Source: Desulfarculaceae bacterium | Lineage (GTDB): Bacteria > Desulfobacterota > Desulfarculia > Desulfarculales > Desulfarculaceae | Assembly (NCBI GenBank): GCA_021737145.1 | Contig: JAIPEN010000004.1 | Location: 124,001-188,000, forward strand | DNA length: 64,000 nucleotides | Direction: 5' to 3' | Shown here: positions 26,895-35,935 of the stretch, one piece after another | Layout: every line of letters begins with the position of its first letter | Numbering within the stretch: position 1 is the stretch's first letter | Position numbers and translations under genes: made by a program | The notes under the pieces: generated by a model | The model's database searches: none | The model's input: the letters and a program-made list of their open reading frames with translations, nothing else | What the model was told of the DNA's origin: nothing

Positions 26895-28331
26895 CTATTT
26901 GGGCGGCGGGCCGTGCAGGCACTGGCCCAGGGCGGCGTCGGCCGCCTCGGCCAGGGCCTCGCTCATGGTGGGGTGGGCGTGGATGGTGTGGGCCATGTCG
27001 CTCACCGTGGACCCCAGCTTGAGGGCCAGGGCGCACTCGTGCACCATCTCCCCGGCATGGGCCCCCATGAGGTGGGCGCCCAAAAGCTTGCCGCTGTTCT
27101 TCTCGTGGATCAATTTCATAACCCCGGACAGCTCGCCCAGGGCCTGGGCCATGCCCAGGCCGCGCGGCAGGAAAGAGGAAGTCTCGGCCTCCAGGCCCTG
27201 CTCCAGGGCCTGCTCCAGACTGAGGCCCACCCAGGCCACCTCGGGCGCGGTGAAGGCCACGGCCGGGACCACCCGGTAGTCGACCTCCGCCACTTGGCCC
27301 AGGGCGTTGGCCGCGGCCGCCTTGCCCTCGGCCGAAGCCATGTGGGCCAGCAGCGGCCGCCCCGGCCCCAGCACGTCGCCCACCGCATATACCCCGGGCG
27401 CGGCAGCCAGATGGTCATCCACCCGCACCGCGCCCTGGTCCAGGACGAGCCCGGCCTCGGCCAGGCCCATGCCCCCGCCCGCCGGGCGGCGCCCCACCGA
27501 GACCAGCACCTTGGCCGCTTTCAGTTCCAGGGGCTTGCCCGGCTTGGCCGGGGGCTCCAGCCAGGGAGGCGGCTCCAGCACGGCGGTCACGCCATCCGCG
27601 CCGCGCTCCAAACGGGAGACCACCTTGTTGGTGTGCACCGCGATCTTGCGCTTTTTCATCTCCCGGAGCAGCAGCTTGGATATCTCGGGGTCCAGGGAGG
27701 GGATGGGCAGCAGCCGGTCCAGGGCCTCCACCACGGTGACCGCGCAGCCAAAGGTGGAGAGGATGTAGGCCAGCTCGCAGCCGATCACCCCGCCGCCCAC
27801 GATGATCAGAGAGGCCGGGACCTCGCTCAGGTGCAGGGCGTCGTCCGAGTTGAGCACCACCTCGCCGTCGCGCTCCAGGCCGGGCAGATCGGCCGGCGAA
27901 GAGCCTGGGGCCAGGATCAGGCGGTCGCAGTCCAGGGCCTGGGCTCCGCCCTCGGGCGAAGTCACCTCCACCCGGTCGGGCTCCAGCAGGCGGGCGCGGC
28001 CGGTCACCAGCTCCACTCCCCAGGCCGCCAGCAGGCGCCCCAGGCCCGTGGTCTGGGTGGCCACGATCTTGTCCTTGCGGGCCATTACCGCACTCAGGTT
28101 TGCCCGGGGCTCGCCGCCCGCCTGGATGCCGTACTCCTCCAGGCGGCGGGCCTGGTCCAGGGCCATGGCGCTGGCCCTGAGGGCCTTGGTGGGAATGCAG
28201 CCCCAGTGCAGGCAGGTGCCGCCCGCCTCGGCCTGTTCGATCAGCTTGACTTCCGCGCCCAGGGAGGCGGCCTTGAGAGCGGCCACGTAGCCGCCCGGCC
28301 CGGCACCCACCACGATCACCCGATTTGCCAT
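26895..28331 (-). CDS. lpdA: dihydrolipoyl dehydrogenase
   Basis: 478 residues from ATG 28331 (MANRVIVVGAGPGG). Residues 36-50 hold the redox disulfide in GGTCLHWGCIPTKA (C40, C45). The C-terminal dimer domain ends with the His-Glu pair in HAHPTMSEAL. It oxidises dihydrolipoamide with NAD+. No 2-oxoacid dehydrogenase or glycine-cleavage gene is next to it; instead it ends an operon with thiol/sulfur enzymes, so it may serve an unusual disulfide partner. Confidence 0.92.
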   Translation of the reverse strand: MANRVIVVGAGPGGYVAALKAASLGAEVKLIEQAEAGGTCLHWGCIPTKALRASAMALDQARRLEEYGIQAGGEPRANLSAVMARKDKIVATQTTGLGRLLAAWGVELVTGRARLLEPDRVEVTSPEGGAQALDCDRLILAPGSSPADLPGLERDGEVVLNSDDALHLSEVPASLIIVGGGVIGCELAYILSTFGCAVTVVEALDRLLPIPSLDPEISKLLLREMKKRKIAVHTNKVVSRLERGADGVTAVLEPPPWLEPPAKPGKPLELKAAKVLVSVGRRPAGGGMGLAEAGLVLDQGAVRVDDHLAAAPGVYAVGDVLGPGRPLLAHMASAEGKAAAANALGQVAEVDYRVVPAVAFTAPEVAWVGLSLEQALEQGLEAETSSFLPRGLGMAQALGELSGVMKLIHEKNSGKLLGAHLMGAHAGEMVHECALALKLGSTVSDMAHTIHAHPTMSEALAEAADAALGQCLHGPPPK

Positions 28332-28345
28332 GCTATATATTTCCG

Positions 28346-28525
28346 CTAATCCAGCCGGACGATCTTCACCCGTTTGCCCACCCAATTGGGCGGCAGGTAG
28401 ATGCGGCCCGAGTTGCCGCTCTGCTTGACCTGCTTCTCCAGGACTTCTGCCCCGTGCACCTCGAACTTGACCGAGCCGCGCGGAGAGGCGCCGTCTTGGG
28501 TGCTTTGCCTTTTTTCTTCTGGCAC
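28346..28525 (-). CDS. DUF2080 family small protein
   Basis: 59 residues starting at GTG 28525, with GGGAAAAGG about 6 bases upstream. Residues 19-59 (VKFEVHGAEVLEKQ, then SGNSGRIYLPPNWVGKRV) match the DUF2080 pattern, a small AbrB/SpoVT-like beta fold named in archaea as transposase-associated. The first 18 residues are charged and probably flexible. It lies 14 bases after the MBL gene and 14 bases before lpdA, so it belongs to that operon. No transposon is visible. DNA binding is an inference from the fold. Confidence 0.75.
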   Translation of the reverse strand: MPEEKRQSTQDGASPRGSVKFEVHGAEVLEKQVKQSGNSGRIYLPPNWVGKRVKIVRLD

Positions 28526-28539
28526 TAGCCTTTTCCCGT

Positions 28540-29271
28540 TCAGGCGATGACGCCTTGTTGTCCCGGCCACAGGGCGTGGCAGGGCACGATGAGGTCTATT
28601 TCCCCGGCCTCGGCCATGGCCTTGACCCGGTTTACCGTGTCCCAGGCGGTCAGGGCGTCGGTGTGCACCCCCGGGCACACCGCCGGACCGGCGCTGGGGA
28701 AGTTTTTCTCGTTGCAGCAGAACCCGGTGATGAACACCTTGCCGCTACCCTCGGTGTCCACGATCACCGACTGGCCCCCGGGGGTGTGGCCCGGGGTGGG
28801 GACCACCTTGACGCCGGGCGCGATCTCGGCCTCGCCCTCCAGAACCTCCACCTCCATGCCCTCAAGGTAGTCGGGATCGTAGCGGTGGTCCAGGGCGTGG
28901 GGGTCGTTCATGAACTCGACCTCGTCCTTTTGCACGTAGACCTTGGCCTTGGTGCACAGGGCGTCGTTCTCGCAGTGGTCGTTGTGCAGGTGGGTGTGGA
29001 TGATGATGTCGATCTCCTCGGGCTTGACCCCCAGGCGGGCCAGGCCGTCCTCGAAGTACTCGGACTTGAGGCCCAGCTCATCCTCCAGGCCCTCGGGCAG
29101 CATGAAGTCTTCCAGGCCGGTGTCGATAAGGATCTTCCGGTCCCCGCCTTCCAGATAAAAGACATAGATGGGGATGTGGATGGCCTGGCCGTAGCCCCGC
29201 ATATAGGTCATGACCCCCTGGTCCGTGGCGTTGAGGCCCACCACGATGGGATGAATCTTGTAAGTGCTCAT
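28540..29271 (-). CDS. metallo-beta-lactamase fold hydrolase, AHL-lactonase-like
   Basis: 243 residues from ATG 29271, overlapping the upstream stop by 4 bases (ATGA). Zinc motif HxHxDH is present as HTHLHNDH (H94, H96, D98, H99), with a later GHTPGG. The shape resembles the N-acyl homoserine lactonase branch, but many such proteins act on other esters or thioesters. Its tight coupling to a CoA-disulfide reductase/rhodanese suggests a thioester or persulfide substrate. Confidence 0.85.
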   Translation of the reverse strand: MSTYKIHPIVVGLNATDQGVMTYMRGYGQAIHIPIYVFYLEGGDRKILIDTGLEDFMLPEGLEDELGLKSEYFEDGLARLGVKPEEIDIIIHTHLHNDHCENDALCTKAKVYVQKDEVEFMNDPHALDHRYDPDYLEGMEVEVLEGEAEIAPGVKVVPTPGHTPGGQSVIVDTEGSGKVFITGFCCNEKNFPSAGPAVCPGVHTDALTAWDTVNRVKAMAEAGEIDLIVPCHALWPGQQGVIA

Positions 29272-31004
29272 TGCTCCTCGTCCTCGGGCAGGATGGGCTC
29301 GCCCCATTTCTTGACCGCGGCCACGCCGCCGGAGAGATTGTAGGTGTTGTTTATGCCCGCCCCGTCCAGCATGACCTGAGCCTCATAGGAGCGCACTCCG
29401 GAGTTGCACACCAGGACCACGTCCTTGTCCCGGGGCACCTCGTCCAGGCGCTGCATGAGCGTCTCCTGGGGCAGGTGGCACCACTGGGGGGCCAGGCACT
29501 CCAGGAAGGGCTTGGCATTGTCAATGGCCCGCATGTCCAGGATGACCGTGTTGCCGCCGGGGCCCTCGGCCAAACGGCGGGAGAACTCCTCGGGGCTCAG
29601 GGGCCGAAGCTTGCCGGCCAGCATGTTGTCGCAGCTGTTGGCCGCCGCGTTTAGCACGTCCACCGCCGAGCCCAGGGGCGGGCTGTAGGCCAGCTCCAGG
29701 TTGCTGATGTCGTCCAACAGGGCGCCCTGGGCCAAGAGCCCGGCCACCGCGTTTACCCGCCCCACCACTGCGTCGCCGTTCTCGCCCAGGGCGGTGAGGC
29801 CCAGCACCTTGCGGGTGCCCCGTTCCACCACCAGCTTCAAATACATGAGCTGGTTGTCCGGGTGGAAGTGGGCCCTGTCGGCCTGCACCACCAGGGGGGC
29901 CACGCACTCCCGGCCCAGGTCCTGGACCGCGGCCTGGTTTAGCCCGGTGCGGGCCAGGGACAGGCCGAAGAGCTTGATGCACCAGGAGCCCACCGCGCCG
30001 GGGAACCTGGCCGAGCCGCCGCACACGTTGCTCCCGATAACCCGGCCCTGGCGGTTGGCCAGGGAGCCGGCAGGCAGGTACATGGGCTGGCCGCTCACCA
30101 GGTTGGCGATGCTCACGCAGTCGCCGCCCGCGTAGATGTCCGGATCGCTGGTCCGCATGAACTCGTCGACCTGGATGCCGCCGTTGCCGGCCAGGTCCAG
30201 GCCGGCCTCCTGGGCCAGGGCCGCGTTGGGCCGCACTCCGGTGGCCAGGATCACCTGCTCCACCTCATAGGTCTGGCCGTCGGCCTTGATGGCCTTTACC
30301 TTGCCGTCCTCGCCGCCCTCGATGGCCTGCACCTTGGCGCCCAGGTGCAGGTGGATGTCCTCCTGGGCCTGAAGATGGCACTCCATCATGCGGGCCATCT
30401 CCGCGTCGACCAGGCCGGGCAAAATCTGGGGGGCCATCTCGAATAGGTGCACCTCCACGCCCCAGAGGTCGGCCAGGGCCTCGGCCATCTCCAGGCCGGT
30501 GGCCCCGGCCCCGATCACCGCGGCCGCGCCCACCTGGCCTTGGGCCACGGCCTCCTTGATAGCCTGGGCCTGGTGCAAATTGGCCACCGGAGTGACGCCC
30601 TCCAGGTCCGCGCCGGGGATGGGCGGCACCATGGGGTTGCTGCCCGTGGCGATGACCAGCTTGTCATAGGGCAGATCGCTCTGATCGCCGGTGGCCAGAT
30701 CCTTGACCCGCACCGTCTTGGCCGTGCGGTCGATGCTCAGGGCCTCGGTGGAGGAGCGCACCTCGATGCCCTTGGCGCCGGCGAAAAAGGCGGGGTCGCG
30801 CTCCATGTGGAAGCTGGTGGAGGTGAGTTCTTTAAGGTCGGCCACGTCGCCCGATACGTAAAAGGGGATGCCGCAGCCGCCGTAGGAAATAATGGAATCC
30901 CGGTCCAGCATAATGACCGAGGCGGAAGGCTCCAGGCGCTTGATGCGGCAGCCGGCCTTGGGTCCGGCCGCCACCGCGCCGATGATGACTACTTGCAGAC
31001 TCAC
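29268..31004 (-). CDS. CoA-disulfide reductase / NAD(P)H polysulfide reductase with C-terminal rhodanese domain
   Basis: 578 residues. GTG 31004 is the start, with a GAGG box 8 bases upstream; the frame extends to 31076 without support. The FAD/NAD domains carry the CoADR-type single active cysteine C44 in SYGGCGIPFYVSGD. Residues about 475-578 are a rhodanese domain with active C533 in CNSGVRS. Relatives include Npsr of Shewanella, which reduces polysulfide or CoA persulfide, and CoADR-RHD of Bacillus. It is the first gene of a four-gene operon. Confidence 0.9.
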   Translation of the reverse strand: MSLQVVIIGAVAAGPKAGCRIKRLEPSASVIMLDRDSIISYGGCGIPFYVSGDVADLKELTSTSFHMERDPAFFAGAKGIEVRSSTEALSIDRTAKTVRVKDLATGDQSDLPYDKLVIATGSNPMVPPIPGADLEGVTPVANLHQAQAIKEAVAQGQVGAAAVIGAGATGLEMAEALADLWGVEVHLFEMAPQILPGLVDAEMARMMECHLQAQEDIHLHLGAKVQAIEGGEDGKVKAIKADGQTYEVEQVILATGVRPNAALAQEAGLDLAGNGGIQVDEFMRTSDPDIYAGGDCVSIANLVSGQPMYLPAGSLANRQGRVIGSNVCGGSARFPGAVGSWCIKLFGLSLARTGLNQAAVQDLGRECVAPLVVQADRAHFHPDNQLMYLKLVVERGTRKVLGLTALGENGDAVVGRVNAVAGLLAQGALLDDISNLELAYSPPLGSAVDVLNAAANSCDNMLAGKLRPLSPEEFSRRLAEGPGGNTVILDMRAIDNAKPFLECLAPQWCHLPQETLMQRLDEVPRDKDVVLVCNSGVRSYEAQVMLDGAGINNTYNLSGGVAAVKKWGEPILPEDEEQ

Positions 31005-31216
31005 GCTGGGTTCCTCGCTGATATGTCTGGAATAAACAAAGTTCGCCGTGCGGCCCACGGGCCGCCTATTGAACATAACCCCGGCCGCGCACGGGGCGCA
31101 AGAGTAGATAGCTGTTTTGCAGCCGTGGGGCCTCTTCCGGCGGGCGGGGCCGAAGCGGTTGGGGCAAGGGGCGGCGGACGGAGTTCGGCGGCCCGTTTCG
31201 GGGCCGGGCCAGGGGA

Positions 31217-31570
31217 TCAGGCGGAGGAGTTTTTGACCTTGTTGTGGCGGTAGTGGATGACCTGGGCCTTTTCCAGGGTGACCAGGCCCTCGGCGATCAC
31301 CCCGTCCAGCCAGGGCAAAAAGGCGTTGATCTTTTCCTCGCTGTCCACGATCTCCACCACCATGGGCAGGTCCTCGCTCAGGCGCAGGATCTTGTCGGTG
31401 TGGATGCGGCTGTTGGCCCCGAAGCCCAGGATGCCCCGATAGACCGTGGCTCCGGCCAGGCCGTCCTGGCGCGCCTTTTCCACGATGAGCTCATAGAGCA
31501 GGCGGCCGTCGTGCTTGTCGCTCTCGCCCACGAAGATCCTGAGCAGCTTGGCTTCCTCGGGCAGCGTCAT
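31217..31570 (-). CDS. DUF190 domain protein
   Basis: 117 residues from ATG 31570 (GGGAGG box upstream). It has the DUF190 pattern: LLRIFVGESDKHDGRLLYELIVEKAR, GATVYRGILGFG, then a PMVVEIVDSEEKI strand, a PII-like ferredoxin fold. DUF190 genes commonly sit beside crcB, as here (20 bases). It may sense a ligand to modulate fluoride export; this is inferred from context. Confidence 0.88.
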   Translation of the reverse strand: MTLPEEAKLLRIFVGESDKHDGRLLYELIVEKARQDGLAGATVYRGILGFGANSRIHTDKILRLSEDLPMVVEIVDSEEKINAFLPWLDGVIAEGLVTLEKAQVIHYRHNKVKNSSA

Positions 31571-31590
31571 GATCCTTGCCTCCCTTTGGC

Positions 31591-31965
31591 TTATAGGGCG
31601 CGGGCCAGGGCCCAGCCGGCGAATACCGCGGCCAGGCCGGCGATGTTTTGCAGGGCCAGGTTGCCCACGGCCAGCATCCACTGCGAGTTCCTGAGCAGCT
31701 CGCCGCTTTCGAACATTAAGGTGGAAAAGGTGGTGAAGGCGCCCATGAAGCCGGTGAGCACGATGATGCGTGCCTCGCCGCTGATGATGGAGCGCTCGGC
31801 GGCCAGGGCCCAGACCAGGCCGAAGAGAAAGCTGCCCACCAGGTTGACCGTGAGGGTGCCCCAGGGAAAGGGCCAGGGCAGCAGGCGGTGCATCAGTCCG
31901 CCCAGGCCGTAGCGGGCCAGGGTTCCCAGGGAACCGGCCAGGGCTATCAAGAGAAGTTTGCTCAA
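31591..31965 (-). CDS. crcB: fluoride channel CrcB/Fluc
   Basis: 124 residues with four membrane helices. Family marks are GTLARY (R18), N41 in TVNLVGSF and the phenylalanine-box stretch GFMGAFTTFST (72-82). Dimers of CrcB export fluoride through a double-barrelled pore. It is followed by DUF190. I see no fluoride riboswitch in the 120 bases upstream. Confidence 0.95.
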   Translation of the reverse strand: MSKLLLIALAGSLGTLARYGLGGLMHRLLPWPFPWGTLTVNLVGSFLFGLVWALAAERSIISGEARIIVLTGFMGAFTTFSTLMFESGELLRNSQWMLAVGNLALQNIAGLAAVFAGWALARAL

Positions 31966-32086
31966 AACAGGATCAGGACCTTTACCGCTGTTTCCGGCGA
32001 AATCCGGGGCCCGGAAAGTGGGAGATCAATTTGTTTCGAGGATATACCAGAAGGGTGCAAAACACAAAATGGCGCCTGGCCCTGAA

Positions 32087-33058
32087 CTACTCCGCCTCGT
32101 CCAGCCCTTGGATCACCACCTGGTTGCGGCCCGCTTCCTTGGCCCGGTACAGGGCCGCGTCGGCCAGGGACAAGAGGTGGTTGTGGTCTGGTTCGTCTTC
32201 TGCACTGGGATCATAGACCGCGCCGCCGATGCTCACCGTGACCTTCACGGAACCCTTGGAGGTGGCGCAAGGCTCCAGCATGGACTGGCGCAGGCGCTCG
32301 GCCAGGAGCTGGAGCCCGGCCGGATCGGCCTCCGGGGCCAGGATGGTGAACTCCTCGCCGCCGTAGCGGGCCACCAGGTCGCTGCGCCGGGCCGCGTGCT
32401 GGGCGCGGCGGGCGAACTCCTTGAGCACCTCGTCGCCCACCAGGTGGCCGTGTTGGTCGTTGACCAGCTTGAAGCGGTCCAGGTCCGCGAACAACAGGCC
32501 CACCGGAGCGCCGCTGCGCTGGGAGCGGGAAAGCTCCCGCTGCAGGGTCTCCACGAACACCCGGTGATTGTAGAGCCCGGTGAGGGGGTCGCGGTGGGCC
32601 AGGGAGGTCAGGTTTTGCAGGGTGCGGTTCAGGGCCAGGGCGTTGCGCACCCGGAGCACCATCTCCTCGGGGTAAAAGGGCTTGCGCACGAAATCCATGG
32701 CCCCGTGGGAGAGGCAGCCCACCACCCGCTCCATGTCGTCCACCGAGCTGATGATCAGCACCGGGTGCCGCCTGAGTTCGCCCCGCGAAGCCAGCATGCG
32801 CAGCATGCCCAGGCCGTCGAGCACGGGCATCACCAGGTCGCAGAGGATCAGCTCCACCTCGGGGTGGCGGTCCAGCAAACGCAGGGCCTCCATGCCGTTG
32901 GCCGCGGTGCGCACCGAATGGCCCTGTTGGCCCAGCAGGCGGGCCAGCTCGGAGCGGGCCGTGGCGCTGTCGTCCACCACCAGCAGGCGGCCGGCCGGCT
33001 GACGGGCCTCGCCCTTGGACTCCGGCGCGGCGTAGTCTTCGGGAAGCGGCTGCGGCAT
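32087..33058 (-). CDS. response regulator diguanylate cyclase (REC-GGDEF)
   Basis: 323 residues from ATG 33058. The receiver domain (about 24-140) has D29/D30, phosphoacceptor D74 and K126. The GGDEF domain has an active GGEEF (233-237) and an inhibitory RxxD site just upstream (R224-D227). It should make cyclic-di-GMP when phosphorylated. The start is uncertain: the frame stays open upstream, with TTG candidates at 33145 and 33217, but the latter coincides with the predicted transcription start. No histidine kinase is adjacent. Confidence 0.85.
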   Translation of the reverse strand: MPQPLPEDYAAPESKGEARQPAGRLLVVDDSATARSELARLLGQQGHSVRTAANGMEALRLLDRHPEVELILCDLVMPVLDGLGMLRMLASRGELRRHPVLIISSVDDMERVVGCLSHGAMDFVRKPFYPEEMVLRVRNALALNRTLQNLTSLAHRDPLTGLYNHRVFVETLQRELSRSQRSGAPVGLLFADLDRFKLVNDQHGHLVGDEVLKEFARRAQHAARRSDLVARYGGEEFTILAPEADPAGLQLLAERLRQSMLEPCATSKGSVKVTVSIGGAVYDPSAEDEPDHNHLLSLADAALYRAKEAGRNQVVIQGLDEAE

Positions 33059-33223
33059 CGGGGAGGAAAAGGCCTGCTGCTCTTGGGGGTCTGCCTGGAG
33101 TTGCGCCTCAATAAGCCTTTTATTTTGTAAGGTTGCGCTTTTCAATTTGTCTGCTTGCTTCAAGCGGGGATGCGGGGCATCCGTGGGTGCAATGCACCGG
33201 GCAGGTCGAGGTGCCAATTGGTT

Positions 33224-33253
33224 ATATTAGGATTGGCCGAAGGACGGGGTCAA
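33224..33253 (-). promoter_or_regulatory. promoter for the diguanylate cyclase
   Basis: Minus strand TTGACC (33253-33248) and TAATAT (33229-33224), spacer 18 bases; predicted start about 33217. Confidence 0.55.
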
Positions 33254-33316
33254 GTGTCATTTTTGTAAACAAGCCCCAGCGGACCGGAAAGGCGAATTCT
33301 TGGTCACCAGGCCGCC

Positions 33317-33345
33317 TTGACACACCGGGGGGGGTGGGATAGATT
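33317..33345 (+). promoter_or_regulatory. promoter for the aminotransferase-hom-apgM run
   Basis: TTGACA (33317-33322) and TAGATT (33340-33345) with a 17-base, G-rich spacer; predicted start about 33352, giving a 70-base leader. Confidence 0.65.
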
Positions 33346-33421
33346 TCGTGATTCAACGGAAGTTAGCGCTATTTAGGCGTCCAGGCACACTCTTAATCAC
33401 ACTTTCACTTGGGAACTAAAC

Positions 33422-34600
33422 ATGCAAGAGTTCCGCCGTATGAAGCGACTGCCGCCCTATGTGTTCGCGGTGGTCAATGAGCTCAAAATGGAGGCCCGCC
33501 ATCGTGGCGAGGATATTATCGACCTGGGGATGGGCAACCCTGATCTGGCGACCCCCCCTCACGTAGTGGAGAAGTTGGTGGAGGCGGCCCGCAAGGCTAC
33601 CAATCACCGCTACTCAGCCTCCAAGGGCATCACCAAGCTGCGCCATGCCATCTGCGACTGGTATGGACGCCGTTACGGCGTGGACCTGGACCCTGACAAC
33701 GAGGCCGTGGCCACCATCGGAGCCAAGGAGGGCCTGAGCCACCTGGTGCTGGCCACCATCAGCCCCGGCGACGTGGTGCTGGTGCCCAGCCCCACCTACC
33801 CCATTCACCCCTACAGCGTGGTTATCGCGGGCGGCGACTTGCGCTCGGTGCCCCTGCTGCCCGGGCGGGACTTCTTCGACGACCTGCTCACCGCCTTCCG
33901 GCAGACCTGGCCCCAGCCCAAGATGCTGATCATCAGCTTCCCGCACAACCCCACCTGCACGGTGGTGGACCTGGAGTTCATGGCCAAGATCGTGGACTTC
34001 TGCCGGCAGCACGAGATATGGATCGTGCACGACTTCGCCTACGCCGACCTGACCTTCGACGGCTACGAAGCTCCCTCCATCCTCCAGGTGCCCGGGGCCA
34101 AGGAGATCGCGGTGGAGCTGTTTAGCATGTCCAAGTCCTACTCCATGGCCGGCTGGCGGCTGGGCTACTGCGTGGGCAACCCGGAGATGATCCAGGCCCT
34201 GACCCGCATCAAGAGCTATCTGGACTACGGCGTGTTCCAGCCCATCCAGATCGCGGGCATCATCGCCCTGAACGAGGACCAGAGCTGCGTGTCGGAGATC
34301 GTGGACACCTACAAGGTGCGCCGCGACGCTCTGGTCAGCGGTCTTAACCGCATCGGCTGGGAGGTGGACAATCCCCTGGCCACCATGTTCCTATGGGCCA
34401 AGATTCCCGACAAGTGGGCCCACATGGGTTCGGTGGAGTTCGCCAAGATGCTCATCCGCGAGGCCAAGGTGGCGGTTAGCCCGGGCCTGGGCTTCGGCGA
34501 GTACGGCGACGAGTACGTGCGCTTCGCCCTGGTGGAAAACGAGCAGCGCATCAACCAGGCCATTAGAGGGCTGAGGAGGTTCTTCCAATCAGCCGAGTGA
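33422..34600 (+). CDS. PLP-dependent aminotransferase, class I/II (AlaC-like)
   Basis: 392 residues. Fold-type I aminotransferase with the PLP lysine in [26 protein letters not shown] near the start and the C-terminal YVRFALVEN. The closest pattern is the AlaC/YfdZ group (glutamate-pyruvate aminotransferase); aspartate or methionine-related use cannot be ruled out. It is followed 7 bases later by homoserine dehydrogenase and then ApgM, so it could supply or drain the aspartate family pathway. Confidence 0.87.
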   Translation: MQEFRRMKRLPPYVFAVVNELKMEARHRGEDIIDLGMGNPDLATPPHVVEKLVEAARKATNHRYSASKGITKLRHAICDWYGRRYGVDLDPDNEAVATIGAKEGLSHLVLATISPGDVVLVPSPTYPIHPYSVVIAGGDLRSVPLLPGRDFFDDLLTAFRQTWPQPKMLIISFPHNPTCTVVDLEFMAKIVDFCRQHEIWIVHDFAYADLTFDGYEAPSILQVPGAKEIAVELFSMSKSYSMAGWRLGYCVGNPEMIQALTRIKSYLDYGVFQPIQIAGIIALNEDQSCVSEIVDTYKVRRDALVSGLNRIGWEVDNPLATMFLWAKIPDKWAHMGSVEFAKMLIREAKVAVSPGLGFGEYGDEYVRFALVENEQRINQAIRGLRRFFQSAE

Positions 34601-34607
34601 GGCGGTG

Positions 34608-35912
34608 ATGGCCCCTGAAAAGATAAGAGTGGGCCTATTGGGCCTGGGCATCGTGGGCGGCGGGGTGGCCCGTCTGCTGCTGGACAAGAAGGACCGGCTC
34701 TCGGCCTATCTGGGGGCGGAGCTGGTGTTGGCCAAGGCGGCGGACCTGGAGCCCGCCCGGGCCCAGGAGCTGGGCCTGGACGACAGCGTGTTCGTGGACG
34801 ACGCCTGGCCGGTGGTGGAAGACCCGGAGATCGACCTCATCGTGGAGACGGTGGGCGGCCTGGAGCCGGCCCGTTCCCTGGTGTTGGCCGCCCTGAACCA
34901 CGGCAAGGGCGTGGCCACGGCCAACAAGGCCCTTCTGGCCAGCCACGGGGTGGAGATATTCCAGGCGGCCCGGCGCCACGGGGTGGGCATCTCCTTCGAG
35001 GCCTCGGTGGGCGGGGGCATACCCCTGGTGCGCCCCTTGCGCGACAGCCTGGCGGCCAACCGCATCAACTCCTGCCTGGGTATTCTCAACGGCACCTGCA
35101 ACTTCATCCTCAGCCGCATGACCGCGGCCGGGGAGCCCTTTGGCAAGGTGCTGGCCGAGGCCCAGGCCAAGGGCTATGCCGAGGCCGATCCCACCTTTGA
35201 CATCGAGGGCACCGACACCGCCCACAAGCTGGCCATTGTGGCCGCGTTGGTCACCGGGGCCCAGCCGCGCCTGGAGGCGGTGCCCACCGAGGGCATCACC
35301 GGCATCACCCCCCTGGACATCGGCTACGCCGGGGAGTTCGGCTTCAAGATAAAGCTGCTGGCGGTGCTCAACAACCAGGGCGAGCGGGTGGAGGCCCGGG
35401 TGCATCCGGCCCTGGTGCCCCACGACCATCCCCTGGCCTCGGTGGACGGGGCCTACAACGCCCTGCACATCGACGGCGACTGGGTGGGCCAGGTGCTCTT
35501 GTACGGCAAGGGAGCCGGCCGGCGCCCGACCGCCTCGGCGGTGATGGGCGACGTGTTGGAGCTGGCCCGCGACAAGCTGGCCGGGGTGCCCGGCCGGGTG
35601 CCGCCCCTGGGCACTCAGGCCGACGCGGGCCGCCGCCTGGAGCTGACTCCCCTGGACGAGGCGGTGTGCCAGTATTACTGCCGCTTCGCGGCCCAGGACC
35701 AGCCCGGCGTGCTGGCGGCCATCGCCCGGGAGCTGGGCGAGTACGGCATCAGCATCGAGAAGGTGACCCAAAAGGGCCGCCAGGACCAGGGGCCGGTGGC
35801 CATCGTGATGCTGACCCACACCGCCCGGGAGGCCTCCCTGCGCCGGGCCCTCAAACAGATCGACGCCCTGCCGGTCATCGCCGAACCCACCGTGGTCATC
35901 CGGGTGGCCTGA
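34608..35912 (+). CDS. hom: homoserine dehydrogenase
   Basis: 434 residues from ATG 34608; GTG 34605 is one codon upstream. NAD(P)-binding GLLGLGIVGGGVARLL, then the catalytic region GGGIPLVRPLRDSLAANRI with LNGTCNFIL. The last about 80 residues form an ACT domain, giving likely feedback control by threonine. It makes homoserine from aspartate semialdehyde. Single-function form without aspartokinase. Confidence 0.96.
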   Translation: MAPEKIRVGLLGLGIVGGGVARLLLDKKDRLSAYLGAELVLAKAADLEPARAQELGLDDSVFVDDAWPVVEDPEIDLIVETVGGLEPARSLVLAALNHGKGVATANKALLASHGVEIFQAARRHGVGISFEASVGGGIPLVRPLRDSLAANRINSCLGILNGTCNFILSRMTAAGEPFGKVLAEAQAKGYAEADPTFDIEGTDTAHKLAIVAALVTGAQPRLEAVPTEGITGITPLDIGYAGEFGFKIKLLAVLNNQGERVEARVHPALVPHDHPLASVDGAYNALHIDGDWVGQVLLYGKGAGRRPTASAVMGDVLELARDKLAGVPGRVPPLGTQADAGRRLELTPLDEAVCQYYCRFAAQDQPGVLAAIARELGEYGISIEKVTQKGRQDQGPVAIVMLTHTAREASLRRALKQIDALPVIAEPTVVIRVA

Positions 35913-35935
35913 GCCGGGCAAAGGTTATTAGCGCC

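Larger units (their letters stand above)
33059..33421. other. divergent intergenic region, 363 bases
   Basis: It lies between the diguanylate cyclase (minus) and the aminotransferase (plus). It contains one promoter for each direction (33224-33253 minus, 33317-33345 plus). Positions about 33100-33160 are AT-rich and may be either the leader or the extreme N-terminus of the cyclase. Confidence 0.6.

Noticed and set aside
31966-32080. Fluoride riboswitch upstream of crcB
   Set aside because: The leader lacks the conserved pseudoknot segments of the crcB motif, so no riboswitch is called.
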